In this document: one piece after another, positions 30,541-40,446 of the stretch | Layout: each line of letters opens with the position of its first letter | Position numbering within the stretch: position 1 is the stretch's first letter | Assembly (NCBI RefSeq): GCF_029338175.1 | Contig: NZ_CP119862.1 | Coordinates: forward strand, 2,604,001 to 2,668,000 | Reading direction: 5' to 3' | Source: Citrobacter enshiensis | Lineage (GTDB): Bacteria; Pseudomonadota; Gammaproteobacteria; Enterobacterales; Enterobacteriaceae | Length of the DNA: 64,000 bases | Made by a program: the position numbers and the translations under genes | Notes under the pieces: generated by a model | What the model was told of the DNA's origin: nothing | The model's input: only the letters and a program-made list of their open reading frames with translations | The model's database searches: none

Positions 30541-30551
30541 TCTATACTTAA
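30541..30551 (+). promoter_or_regulatory. Sigma-S-type -10 element upstream of the glucan synthase
   Basis: TCTATACTTAA matches all eleven positions of the sigma-S -10 consensus KCTAYRCTTAA. It lies about 115 bases before the start codon of the next gene on the same strand. No strong -35 is visible, as is usual for such promoters. Confidence 0.55.
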
Positions 30552-30666
30552 AGAAGTGTCCCAGCAGCTGTTAAATCCCTGATGCCTTACGCCCATCCTG
30601 AGAAAATGTTTCTGAACTGATTTCGCAACTGCTCCCGCGCGTTAACGTCGCATCAGAGCAACTTCA

Positions 30667-33600
30667 ATGAAAATGAATATCAGGACGTGGTTCAGCCATT
30701 TCCGTTTCTTACCGCCAGTACCTGAGCAACAGGCGCTCCAGAGCAACGAACTGCCAGGCGAAAATAGTCTCAGAGTCGAGCTGTTTTCGACACCGCAGAT
30801 GGCGCGTTTCGGACAAAAACTGGCGCATTCCCATAAATTGTCTCCTGACCGGTTGCCTTACTATCTTCTCAAACGACTGAGCGACAATGAGGCCGTCATT
30901 ACGCAAAACTGCTATCTGCTCAATGCCGGAAAAAAAGCGAGCATTATGCCCGCTGGCGAGTGGCTGTTGGACAATTACTACCTCATTGAGGAGCAGATCC
31001 GTATCGTTCGCCAGCACCTGCCGAAAAACTTCGGTAAGGGGCTACCGGCGCTGGCGTCGCCGCACCCGTGTCCACGCATTTACGATATCGCGACCGAGGC
31101 AATCGCACACGGCGACGGACGCTGGGACACCGCCAGTCTGACCAGTTATATCACCGCTTATCAGCAAGTGGCGCCGCTCACGTTAGGCGAAATATGGGCT
31201 TTACCCGGTATGCTGCGACTGGCCCTGATTGAAAATCTACGTCGCGTCAGCATAGAGGTGGTAGAAGCCCAGCAGGAACGCAATCTGGCCGACACCTGGG
31301 TTACGCGAATCGTCGAGTGCGCCGAGAATACCCCCGCCGACCTGATCATGGTGATTGCCGATCTGGCGCGCTCCCGCCCTCCGCTGAGCAGTGCATTTGT
31401 GGCCGAACTGGTTCGCCGCCTGCAGGGGCGCGGCAATGTGCTGGCGCTGCCGCTGACCTGGATTGAGCAACGTCTTGCTGAGCAGGGCGTCACCGCCGAT
31501 GCCCTCATTCATCGTTTCAACCAACAGCTCGCCGCCAGTCAGCTTTCAGTAAGCAACAGTATCACCGGTTTGCGTTTACTGAGTGAAACCAACTGGGCCG
31601 ATTTCGCTGAAGCCATGAGCGTGGTGGAACAGACGTTACGTCAGGACCCTGCCGGTATCTATCCCCTGATGCACTTTGATACCCGCGACCATTACCGCCA
31701 TGTGATTGAAATTCTGGCCCGGGGCAGCCGCTTCAGCGAACCCGACGTCGCCCGACGCGTGCTCACGCTCTCCAGAGAATCCCCCCCTGACACACCGGGA
31801 CGCCATATTGGCTATTTTTTGATGGGCGAAGGCCGCCAGCGCCTGGAAATACAGCTGTCAGCCGACACCTCGCGGTTCATCCGCCTGCGGCACAGTTTCA
31901 ACCAGATCCCCCTGCTCTCCTGGCTTGGCAGCCTGAGCCTGTTGACGACGGCGGCGACGGCCGAAATAGTGCACAAAACGGCGCTTTCGGGGATGGGCTG
32001 GCTACTGATACCGCTGGCGATACCGCTGATTGTGGCGATCAGCCAACTGGCAAGCGATCTGTTGAGTGAGGCGACCACCCGTTTTCGCTCACCGCGACCG
32101 CTACCGCGAATGGATTTTTCTGCCGGTATCCCGCAGGGTTCCGCAACTATGGTAGTGATCCCCTGTCTGCTGAACGATCGCGAAAGTATCAGCAAACTCA
32201 TTACCCGTCTTGAGGTTTGCTGGCTTGGTAATCAGAGCGAGCATCTCTGTTTCGCCCTGTTGACCGACTTCATTGATTCAGCGAATGAAAACTCGCCGGA
32301 AAACAGCGAACTGCTCGATCAGGCTCTCTCACAGATGCAGGATCTTAACCGGCGCTATCCGGCCAGCCGTCCCCGCTTTTATCTGCTCCATCGGGCACCT
32401 GAATGGAACCCGCCCCAGGGCGTATGGATGGGTTATGAACGCAAACGGGGCAAACTGGCGTTGCTCAACAGCTGGTTGCGTCATCCTGACACACAATTCT
32501 CCAGCGTGGCGGGGCTGCCTGCTGATCTGTTACCGGAGGCGATCCGGTATGTGATTACGCTGGACAGTGATACGGTTCTGCCCCGTGATACCGCACATAA
32601 GCTGGTCGCGACGATGGCGCATCCGCTGAACCGGCCGGAATATGACCCCGCACACCAGCGGGTGGTCAAAGGATATGGAATTTTACAGCCAGGGCTGGCG
32701 GAAGAGATGCCGCGTAACGGACAGGGGCGCTATGCCGCCATGTGCAGCAGCGTACCGGGCAACAACCCGTACTCGATGATGTCTTCCGATATCTATCAGG
32801 ATCTCTTCGGAGAGGGGTCGTTTGTCGGGAAAGGAATTTACGATGTCGATATCTTTGTTCAGGCCACAAAAAATACCTGCCCTGAAAATCTGGTCCTTAG
32901 CCATGACTTACTGGAAGGGTGTTATGCCCGTTCGGGTCTGCTGAGCGAGGTCTTACTTTACGAACAATACCCGAATAATTACCTTACCGACGTTGCACGG
33001 AGAACCCGCTGGATCCGCGGGGACTGGCAGTTGCTTAACTGGCTCAAACTCCGCGTCAGAAAAGCGGATGGAACTCACGATAAAAACCCGTTATCCGCGC
33101 TTTCTTACTGGAAATTATTCGATAATCTGCGGCGCAGCCTGGTGGCGCCGTCGTTGCTGGCGCTTCTCTTTTGCACGCTGGTGTGGGTACCCAATCCATT
33201 TTACTGGCTGGGCGTCCTGGCGCTGGTATGGCTACTGCCCACGGCGATGGCCGTCACCCACGATCTCATCAGGAAACCCGCCCGCCGTCCCGTGGGGCAA
33301 CATCTGCTGCTGGTTGCGACCGGCGCATTGAAGCGGCTTTCCCGCATCGGGTTGAACATTGTCACCTTACCGCATGAAGCCGGGTACTCTTTATACGCCA
33401 TTGCCGTGACGCTGTGGCGGCTGGGGTTCAGTCAACGCAACCTCAGTCAGTGGGCCAGCTTCAGCCCGGACAGCGATCGGACGAAGACATCCCCCGTGCG
33501 CTTTTACCGGGCGATGTGGATGAATGTGGTCAGCGGCGTGGCGTTAACGGTGCTGACCGCGCAGGTTGCGCCGGGGTTCTCAGCGATCGCCTTGCCGGTC

Positions 33601-36600
33601 AGTATCATGTGGTGCCTGGCGCCACTGCTGCTGAGCTGGATGAGCCGCCCGCCAGTACGTAACGCATTTTCGCCCAATAAAGAGCAGAAACAGCTGTTAC
33701 GGCAGACGAGCCGTGAAATCTGGGCTTTTTTTGAAACCTTCACGACGGAAAATGAGAACTGGCTTACGCCTGACAATTATCAGGAAATACCGCAGCCGGT
33801 GGTCGCCCACCGAACTTCCCCCACTAACATTGGTCTGTCGCTGATGGCCAACCTGACCGCGTGGGATTTGGGCTATTTGCCCATCGGTGAGGTGTTGCAG
33901 CGCATCACACTCACCCTCGACGCGATGGATAAAATGGAGCACTTTCGCGGTCATTTGTATAACTGGTATGACACCCGCACCCTTGCGCCCCTCAACCCCC
34001 GTTATGTTTCAAGCGTCGACAGCGGCAATATGGCAGGCCATTTACTGACTCTGCGCGAAGGGCTGTCTGCCCTGCGCAATCAGCCGGTCTTAAACAGCGA
34101 ACAGGTGCTGGCCGGACTGGACGACACGCTGAGTATCCTGGAAAAACACTGGGGACAGAACGCGCCAACCGGGCTGCGACTGCTGCGCAAACATTGTCAC
34201 AGCGCCACCTCGTTGCCTCCGGCGCTGTTGTTTACCGAACTCAAAAAAATGCGCACTCAAAGCAACCATCTGACGGCGTTGTGCCATCACGAAGACCATC
34301 TTGTGCTGCGCTGGACAGAACACTTACAACATCAACTGGTGCTGATCTGCCACGAATGGACGCATTTGCTGGGCTGGTTAACGCCAGAGTATGACGCGCA
34401 GGCGCTGCCGTCTCTGAACTGGCTTGCCCAGGCAACATTTACCGGCGAAGGAACACCTCCGGCATCGACAATCGCGCTGGCACGCATGCGACTGAATATT
34501 ATCACCGAGCTGGAACAGCGGCTGAATGAGCATGCACGCATGGATTTCACCTTCCTGTACAGCAACGTGACCAGCCTGCTCAGCATTGGCTACAACTGCG
34601 ACAGTAATACGCTGGATAAGAGCCACTATGATCTGTTGCCCTCCGAAATTCGCCTGACCAGTTTTCTCGCCATCGCAACCAACCAGTTGCCGCTCAAAAG
34701 CTGGTACGCCCTGGGGCGGCTGTTCACCACCATTGAGAAAGAAACCGCGCTGATGTCCTGGAGCGGCTCAATGTTTGAATATCTGATGCCCAATCTGGTG
34801 ATGCCCACCTGTCCCGGCAGCCTGCTTGACGACATGAGCCAGTCGGCGGTGATGCGCCAGATTCACTGGGGAAAAGAGCGCGGGGTGCCGTGGGGCGTTT
34901 CAGAGTCTGGCTACCACGCGTTTGATGTTCAGCACAATTATCAGTATCAGGCATTTGGCGTACCGGGCCTGGGTCTTCGCCGGGGGCTGGCCGACGATAT
35001 GGTGGTCGCCCCTTACGCCACGCTACTGGCACTGATGATTTCACCACAGAAGGCCTGTGAGAACCTGGCAAGGCTGGAGAAAACCGGCGCTCGCGGCGAA
35101 TACGGTTTTTATGAAGCGCTGGACTATACGCCGTCACGCCTGGCAACCGGACAACTGTATGCCGTGGTGCAGTCATGGATGGCGCACCATCAGGGCATGG
35201 CCTTTCAGGCTCTGGCTCACGTGTTGCTTAACGCCCCAATGGCCGACAGATTCATGTCGAGTACGGCATTTCAGTCGGCGAGCCTGCTGTTGCAGGAGCG
35301 GGTGCCGGATGCGGTCGATCTCTACAGCCCGCGCCGTCATTTTGAGTCTCATGAAGGGAGAGTCAAACCGGTTCGCTACGAACCCCGCATTTTCACCCGG
35401 GTAGACAGTCTGGTTCCTGAAGTACAGCTATTGTCCAATAGCCATTACCATCTGATGATGACGCCTGGCGGCGGTGGTTACAGCCGCTGGAACGATATCG
35501 CCCTCACCCGCTGGCACAGCGATACCACCCGCGATAACTGGGGGGCATTCTGCTATATCAGCGATACGCAAACGGGTGAAGTCTGGAGCAATACCTGGCA
35601 ACCCACGGCAGATAACAACTGTCACGATGAAGTGATATTTACCGATGCGGGCGCGGAATTCAGACGCACGCTCGGCGCGATCAGCGTCAAAACGCAGATT
35701 GTGGTCTCGCCGGAAGATGATATTGAACTGCGGCGGGTAACGCTGCTGCATCATGGCCGTCACCCACGTCTCCTGGAACTGACGACCTACGCAGAAGTGG
35801 TACTGGCGCCTGCGGCCAGCGATCTGGCGCATCCGGCATTCAGCAATTTATTTATCCAGACTGAGCTTATCCCCGCCCAGAATGCCATCCTCTGTCACCG
35901 ACGTCCTCGCTCTCCGGATGAACCAGGTCCCTGGCTGTTTCACATGATGGTGGTGCATGGCGACACGCGGAAGACCGTCTCGTTTGAAACCGACAGAGCG
36001 AAATTTCTCGGTCGCGGCAGAAGCCCGGCAGAAGCTCTGACGGTCAGACAACACGGGCCGCTCAGCAACACGGCGGGATCCGTGCTGGATCCGGTACTGG
36101 CGATACGCCACGCCGTCATCCTGCAACCCGGACAGCCGGTGATTATTGATATCCTTTATGGTCTCAGTGAAAGCCGTCAGCAAAGCCTGGCGCTACTGGA
36201 AAAATATCGCGATCACCCCATCGCCGATCGCGTCTTCGAACTGGCCTGGTCACACAGTCTGGTGGTATTACGGCAGATTAACGCCAATGAAGATGATGCC
36301 GCGCTGTTTAATCGCCTCGCCAGCGCGATCCTATACCCCTGCCAGGAGCTGCGTGCCGACAGCCAGATAATCAGCCGTAACCGGCGCGGACAGTCGGGTC
36401 TGTGGGGCTGGGCGATTTCTGGCGATCTGCCCATTGTGCTTCTCAGCATCACCAGCGAGGAGAGCATGCCCTCCGTTACCACGCTGATTCAGGCGCACCG
36501 CTACTGGCGGCTAAAAGGGCTGGCGGTGGATTTAGTGATTCTGAATGACAGTCCGGGAGGTTATCAGCAGGCACTGCAAAACCAGATTATGGATCTGATT

Positions 36601-39246
36601 TATGCCGGTTCTGAAGCCAGTCAACTGGATAAATCCGGCGGGATTTTTGTCCGTAATGGCGAGCATCTTTCCGCCGAAGACAAGCTGCTTTTGCTGAGTG
36701 TGGCGCACCTGTATCTGGATGACCGCGCAGGCGGGCTGAATGAGCAGCTTGATCAGCGCATTCATCTCCCTAAAACATCCGTGCGGCCTTTTATTCCGCA
36801 CGTTGGGCCGGGGATAAACCAGCATCTCCCCTGGACACCGGATACCGATCAGCTGCTCCATTTCAACGGTCTTGGCGGTTTTTCTCAGGATGGTCGTGAA
36901 TATCAGATTGTGCTCAGGGAAAACGAACCGACGCCCGCCCCATGGTCAAACGTGCTGGCAAATGCCGGTTTTGGCAGCGTATTGTCGGAAGCGGGACAGG
37001 CCTATAGCTGGTATATGAATGCCCATGAATACCGGTTAACGCCGTGGGAAAATGACCCGGTCAGCGACCGCAGCGGCGAAGCCTTCTTTTTGCGTGATGA
37101 AGAGAGCGGCGTGTGCTGGTCGCCGACCACGCTGCCGGTACGCGGCGAGGGGGATTATCTTACCCGCCACGGTTTCGGCTACAGTGTGTTCTCTCATCGT
37201 GAGCGCGGCATCGACAGCGAACTGACGGTGCTGGTTGCCGAACAGGCTGCGGTTAAACTGGCGATCCTGACGCTCAGTAACAACTCCGGGCGCACGCGCA
37301 GACTGTCAGTTACGGGCTACGTGGAATGGACTCTGGGTGAATCCCGGGCACGATCCGCGCTGCATGTTGTCACCCATGCGGCAAGCGTTGCCGGTGGATG
37401 CGGCGTGATGGCCAATAATTTTTATGGTGCCAGCGGTGCCGGACGCACCGCATTTTTTGCAGTTACCGGCGTGCATTGCTCGCTGACGGGCGATCGCCGC
37501 GAGTTTCTCGGTCGTCAGGGTTCACTGCAAAAACCGGCGGCATTAAGCCTGCGCAGGCTGTCTGATAAAACAGGCGCCGGTCTTGATCCCTGCGGTGCAG
37601 TGCAGTCTGCGACCACACTTATCGATGGCGATCAACGGACGTTTATTTTTGTGCTCGGCGTTGGCGAAGATCAGGCTCAAGCCCAGGCAACGCTCACCCG
37701 CTATCTCAACGAAGAGGCCGTGCGCGAAGAGCTGAACAAGGTTCATCGCTACTGGCACCACATGCTCGATAAAATGGTGATCAACACGCCGGACAGTACC
37801 GTTAATTTACTGGTGAACGGCTGGCTTCTATACCAGACGATGGCCTGTCGCCTGATGGCGCGCAGCGGCTACTATCAGTCCGGGGGCGCGTTTGGTTTTC
37901 GCGATCAGTTGCAGGATACGCTGGCGTTGAGTCACACCGCGCCGCAACGGTTGCGCGAGCAGATTGTCCTCTGTGCGTCACGGCAGTTCACTGAAGGCGA
38001 TGTTCAACACTGGTGGCACCCGCCTCAGGGCAGTGGCGTGCGCACTCGTTGTTCGGATGACTATCTCTGGCTGCCGCTGGCCGTCTGTCACTACGTGGCA
38101 ACAACCGGAGACGCAGAGGTACTGGAACAAACCATACCTTATCTGGAAGGTCGCCTGCTCCAGCCGGGCGAAGAGTCCGTTTACGACACGCCGGTGACCA
38201 GCGCCATCGAAGAAACGCTCTGGTTACACTGCGTGAAAGCGATTCGGCATGGGTTACAGTTTGGGCAACATGGCCTGCCGCTCATCGGGGCAGGCGACTG
38301 GAATGACGGGATGAACCGGGTCGGTATTGAAGGTAAAGGTGAAAGCGTCTGGCTGGGGTTCTTCCTGTATGACATTTTACTGCGCTTTGCCGATCTTGCC
38401 GAACAGCGTCAGGACGCCAGTATTGCTTTGCTGTGTCGTACGCAGGCAGTGCAATTACAGAAAAACCTCGATGTCTCTGGCTGGGACGGCGAATGGTACC
38501 GGCGCGGATATTTTGATGGCGGCGAACCTCTGGGTTCCGGGCTTTCGCAGGATTGTCAGATTGATGCCATCGCACAAAGCTGGTCCGTACTCTCCGGTGC
38601 CGGAAGTCCCGAACGCAGCGCCCGAGCCATGCAGTCGCTGGATGACCGTCTGGTAGACCGCGATGCTGGCCTGATCAAACTGCTGGCGCCACCGTTCGAT
38701 GGTCGCGGACCGAATCCGGGTTACATTCAGGGATATCTGCCCGGCGTGCGGGAAAACGGTGGACAGTATACGCATGGCGCGATCTGGGCGATCATGGCGT
38801 TTGCCCGGATGGGTAAAACCGCGCGCGCCTGGCAGTTGTGGTCGATGATCAATCCGATAAACCATGCGCGAAATGCCAGCGAAGTAGAAATATATAAAGC
38901 GGAGCCCTACGTCATGAGTGCGGATGTCTACAGCGTCGCGCCGCATACCGGACGTGCCGGGTGGAGTTGGTATACAGGATCTTCTGGCTGGGCATACCGG
39001 CTGCTGGCTGAGGAACTACTGGGAATTAAACGTTACAAAGACACCTTCACTGTTCACGCTCAGTTGCCTGATGCGTGGCCGTCACTCAGCCTGACGTATC
39101 AGCATGGTCAGAGCTGGTATCACATCACCATTTCGCGCGGCAGCGAGGAATATCGGGTCACACTGGATAGCAACACACTGCCAGATGATAAAATCCCGCT
39201 GCGGGATGACGGGCAAAACCATACGGTTGATATCCTGCAAAAGTGA
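30667..39246 (+). CDS. Cyclic beta-1,2-glucan synthase (NdvB/ChvB/Cgs family)
   Basis: A 2859-residue inner-membrane enzyme, the size of the Brucella and Agrobacterium synthases. It initiates, elongates and cyclises beta-1,2-glucan that is released into the periplasm. The N-terminal third holds the GT84 glycosyltransferase domain with ITLDSDTVLPRDTA near residue 632 and RRTRWIRGDWQLLNW near 778. Membrane segments lie at about 415-460, 825-860 and 950-990. A glycoamylase-like domain (about 1280-1540) and a GH94 phosphorylase-type domain follow, with the acidic motif IGAGDWNDGMNRVG near 2541; this part trims chain length. There are no cgt or modification genes beside it. A sigma-S-like element lies upstream. 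Confidence 0.94.
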   Translation: MKMNIRTWFSHFRFLPPVPEQQALQSNELPGENSLRVELFSTPQMARFGQKLAHSHKLSPDRLPYYLLKRLSDNEAVITQNCYLLNAGKKASIMPAGEWLLDNYYLIEEQIRIVRQHLPKNFGKGLPALASPHPCPRIYDIATEAIAHGDGRWDTASLTSYITAYQQVAPLTLGEIWALPGMLRLALIENLRRVSIEVVEAQQERNLADTWVTRIVECAENTPADLIMVIADLARSRPPLSSAFVAELVRRLQGRGNVLALPLTWIEQRLAEQGVTADALIHRFNQQLAASQLSVSNSITGLRLLSETNWADFAEAMSVVEQTLRQDPAGIYPLMHFDTRDHYRHVIEILARGSRFSEPDVARRVLTLSRESPPDTPGRHIGYFLMGEGRQRLEIQLSADTSRFIRLRHSFNQIPLLSWLGSLSLLTTAATAEIVHKTALSGMGWLLIPLAIPLIVAISQLASDLLSEATTRFRSPRPLPRMDFSAGIPQGSATMVVIPCLLNDRESISKLITRLEVCWLGNQSEHLCFALLTDFIDSANENSPENSELLDQALSQMQDLNRRYPASRPRFYLLHRAPEWNPPQGVWMGYERKRGKLALLNSWLRHPDTQFSSVAGLPADLLPEAIRYVITLDSDTVLPRDTAHKLVATMAHPLNRPEYDPAHQRVVKGYGILQPGLAEEMPRNGQGRYAAMCSSVPGNNPYSMMSSDIYQDLFGEGSFVGKGIYDVDIFVQATKNTCPENLVLSHDLLEGCYARSGLLSEVLLYEQYPNNYLTDVARRTRWIRGDWQLLNWLKLRVRKADGTHDKNPLSALSYWKLFDNLRRSLVAPSLLALLFCTLVWVPNPFYWLGVLALVWLLPTAMAVTHDLIRKPARRPVGQHLLLVATGALKRLSRIGLNIVTLPHEAGYSLYAIAVTLWRLGFSQRNLSQWASFSPDSDRTKTSPVRFYRAMWMNVVSGVALTVLTAQVAPGFSAIALPVSIMWCLAPLLLSWMSRPPVRNAFSPNKEQKQLLRQTSREIWAFFETFTTENENWLTPDNYQEIPQPVVAHRTSPTNIGLSLMANLTAWDLGYLPIGEVLQRITLTLDAMDKMEHFRGHLYNWYDTRTLAPLNPRYVSSVDSGNMAGHLLTLREGLSALRNQPVLNSEQVLAGLDDTLSILEKHWGQNAPTGLRLLRKHCHSATSLPPALLFTELKKMRTQSNHLTALCHHEDHLVLRWTEHLQHQLVLICHEWTHLLGWLTPEYDAQALPSLNWLAQATFTGEGTPPASTIALARMRLNIITELEQRLNEHARMDFTFLYSNVTSLLSIGYNCDSNTLDKSHYDLLPSEIRLTSFLAIATNQLPLKSWYALGRLFTTIEKETALMSWSGSMFEYLMPNLVMPTCPGSLLDDMSQSAVMRQIHWGKERGVPWGVSESGYHAFDVQHNYQYQAFGVPGLGLRRGLADDMVVAPYATLLALMISPQKACENLARLEKTGARGEYGFYEALDYTPSRLATGQLYAVVQSWMAHHQGMAFQALAHVLLNAPMADRFMSSTAFQSASLLLQERVPDAVDLYSPRRHFESHEGRVKPVRYEPRIFTRVDSLVPEVQLLSNSHYHLMMTPGGGGYSRWNDIALTRWHSDTTRDNWGAFCYISDTQTGEVWSNTWQPTADNNCHDEVIFTDAGAEFRRTLGAISVKTQIVVSPEDDIELRRVTLLHHGRHPRLLELTTYAEVVLAPAASDLAHPAFSNLFIQTELIPAQNAILCHRRPRSPDEPGPWLFHMMVVHGDTRKTVSFETDRAKFLGRGRSPAEALTVRQHGPLSNTAGSVLDPVLAIRHAVILQPGQPVIIDILYGLSESRQQSLALLEKYRDHPIADRVFELAWSHSLVVLRQINANEDDAALFNRLASAILYPCQELRADSQIISRNRRGQSGLWGWAISGDLPIVLLSITSEESMPSVTTLIQAHRYWRLKGLAVDLVILNDSPGGYQQALQNQIMDLIYAGSEASQLDKSGGIFVRNGEHLSAEDKLLLLSVAHLYLDDRAGGLNEQLDQRIHLPKTSVRPFIPHVGPGINQHLPWTPDTDQLLHFNGLGGFSQDGREYQIVLRENEPTPAPWSNVLANAGFGSVLSEAGQAYSWYMNAHEYRLTPWENDPVSDRSGEAFFLRDEESGVCWSPTTLPVRGEGDYLTRHGFGYSVFSHRERGIDSELTVLVAEQAAVKLAILTLSNNSGRTRRLSVTGYVEWTLGESRARSALHVVTHAASVAGGCGVMANNFYGASGAGRTAFFAVTGVHCSLTGDRREFLGRQGSLQKPAALSLRRLSDKTGAGLDPCGAVQSATTLIDGDQRTFIFVLGVGEDQAQAQATLTRYLNEEAVREELNKVHRYWHHMLDKMVINTPDSTVNLLVNGWLLYQTMACRLMARSGYYQSGGAFGFRDQLQDTLALSHTAPQRLREQIVLCASRQFTEGDVQHWWHPPQGSGVRTRCSDDYLWLPLAVCHYVATTGDAEVLEQTIPYLEGRLLQPGEESVYDTPVTSAIEETLWLHCVKAIRHGLQFGQHGLPLIGAGDWNDGMNRVGIEGKGESVWLGFFLYDILLRFADLAEQRQDASIALLCRTQAVQLQKNLDVSGWDGEWYRRGYFDGGEPLGSGLSQDCQIDAIAQSWSVLSGAGSPERSARAMQSLDDRLVDRDAGLIKLLAPPFDGRGPNPGYIQGYLPGVRENGGQYTHGAIWAIMAFARMGKTARAWQLWSMINPINHARNASEVEIYKAEPYVMSADVYSVAPHTGRAGWSWYTGSSGWAYRLLAEELLGIKRYKDTFTVHAQLPDAWPSLSLTYQHGQSWYHITISRGSEEYRVTLDSNTLPDDKIPLRDDGQNHTVDILQK

Positions 39247-39265
39247 TGCCGTCGTAAAATGCGCA

Positions 39266-39499
39266 TTAACGTCTGCCGTTAATGCGTTGATTATCTCTGA
39301 GAACATCAATCGCGGTCTGCATCGCCACTTTATCATCCCTTCTTTTTTGCTTTCCCTGCATGACCTGAAGGTACTCAAGCAGCGTCCGGGTGTTAATTGG
39401 CCGGCCCTGTTTACCAACAGCCAGCACGGCTTCGCCAAGGATAATTTTCACTGGCGGCAATTGTGCCGGGTACCAGTCAAGAGTGTCTTCTGATTTCAT
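39266..39499 (-). CDS. YdfK/YnaE family cold-shock protein
   Basis: A 77-residue protein starting at the ATG at 39499 (MKSEDTLDWYPAQLPPVKII). I recognise the family from E. coli YdfK and YnaE, cold-shock-induced proteins of the Qin and Rac prophages, which begin in the same way and share LGEAV...KQGRPINTRTLL and a C-terminal 'DNQ..NG'. The frame is open further upstream, but this ATG agrees with the family start. It converges on the glucan synthase gene with a 19-base gap. No phage genes are around it. Function in the family is unknown. Confidence 0.82.
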   Translation of the reverse strand: MKSEDTLDWYPAQLPPVKIILGEAVLAVGKQGRPINTRTLLEYLQVMQGKQKRRDDKVAMQTAIDVLRDNQRINGRR

Positions 39500-39646
39500 T
39501 ATAAATTTCTCATGGAAGGGCATTATATCACAATATCCTGTCTTACTCTCTGGCGCGTTCCCCAGACACAGAACCAAACACATATAAGCTCAATATTATT
39601 AAATATAGGCGTATACTTAATTATTAAACTTCTGGAGTGTTAATTT

Positions 39647-39823
39647 ATGTCTTATACAAGTGGCTTGCGAAAATTTAAAGAAAGACCTGTGCATGTAACC
39701 TGCCCTGCCTGTAACCACAGGGCAGACCAAAAAGCAGGTAAACTGCGAAAAGATGCGGTGCTGGAATGTCCTTCATGCGGGCTGTTATTTCTACCATCAG
39801 AATGCTGGTGCATTGGCGGCTAG
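39647..39823 (+). CDS. Small zinc-ribbon protein, YnfU-like
   Basis: A 58-residue protein (MSYTSGLRKFKERPVHVTCP...) with two CxxC knuckles, TCPACNH and ECPSCGLLF, forming a likely zinc ribbon, and two more cysteines at the end (SECWCIGG). TGGAGTG before the ATG is a fair ribosome-binding site. It resembles the small zinc-binding proteins YnfU and YmcF of E. coli, which also sit next to cold-shock genes; the family name is from memory. It is divergent from the YdfK-like gene. Confidence 0.68.
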   Translation: MSYTSGLRKFKERPVHVTCPACNHRADQKAGKLRKDAVLECPSCGLLFLPSECWCIGG

Positions 39824-39903
39824 CCAGCAATTCCCTCTTCGAAAGAAAACGAAACAGGAAAATGACCACATATCAATGTGATACTGTGATCAAGGTGAAT
39901 CTC

Positions 39904-40173
39904 ATGAAAAACAAAAAAGTTGTTTTTATTGAAGGGCATATCATTGCAAACCGCCTTTTTGGAGATGCAAGCCCCCCTTTTTGTATCCACAGGGTTATGT
40001 TCAGCAACGGAAAATATGCGATCGTTCGGGCTGCATCCGGGATATGCTTCAAACCCGGAGACGTTATTCAACGAAACGATTGCGAATGGTTTTTCAACGA
40101 TGAAAAAACTCGCCTGCTCTCCTTCGAATATCTCGAAGAAAATGAATCTCAGAGGCAACTGCTTGAATATTAA
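39904..40173 (+). CDS. Hypothetical protein, 89 residues
   Basis: Not recognised. The ATG at 39904 is chosen because AGGTG lies six bases upstream; an ATG at 39862 is in frame but has a poor site. The product (MKNKKVVFIEGHIIANRLFG...) has alternating hydrophobic strands (VVFIEGHII, YAIVRAASGICF) and an acidic C terminus (LEENESQRQLLEY), with no signal peptide or membrane segment. It starts 80 bases after the zinc-ribbon gene on the same strand and may share its transcript. A decayed insertion-sequence fragment follows. Confidence 0.6.
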   Translation: MKNKKVVFIEGHIIANRLFGDASPPFCIHRVMFSNGKYAIVRAASGICFKPGDVIQRNDCEWFFNDEKTRLLSFEYLEENESQRQLLEY

Positions 40174-40320
40174 TAATGTATTACTGAATTTATGAACAGA
40201 TAAAAAATCACTGATGTAAATACGAGACTTAGAATACAGGATGACTTGAAAGGTGTGCCGCAACGCTTTATTTCATCCTGAGACACTGTTGCGCACATTG
40301 ACGTACCGATCATCGCGACT

Positions 40321-40446
40321 AAGGCTTTTGCCAGTGGTGATTATGATGAATGCATTCTGTTGGAATTTCGTTGGCATAGCAAATATGGCATCAGTTATCG
40401 CTAACAGCAGAAAATGCTCTCTGCATTCGACGTCAGTGTTAGCATG
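40321..40446 (+). pseudogene. Remnant of an IS6-family transposase
   Basis: In one frame the sequence reads ECILLEFRWHSKYGISYR, a stop, then QQKMLSAFDVSVSMV. This matches the N-terminal block of IS6/IS26-type transposases, where 'IIL..VRWY.KYGISYREL.EML.ERGV.V' precedes the DDE domain. The stop in place of a sense codon and the loss of everything downstream show a dead fragment. I found no terminal inverted repeats. Confidence 0.68.

Noticed and set aside
30143..30666. Genomic island integrated at the valine tRNAs
   Set aside because: No integrase gene and no repeated tRNA 3' end were seen nearby, although the gene content changes around these tRNAs.
30709..39246. Many open frames opposite or in other frames of the glucan synthase gene
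   Set aside because: They follow from its GC-rich codon use; none shows a domain, start signal or consistent position.
39266..39499. AriR/YmgB-type biofilm regulator
   Set aside because: A weak resemblance was noticed in 'LGEAV' and 'IN...LL', but the start MKSEDTLDWYPAQLP and the KQGRPINTRTLL block fit the YdfK/YnaE family much better.
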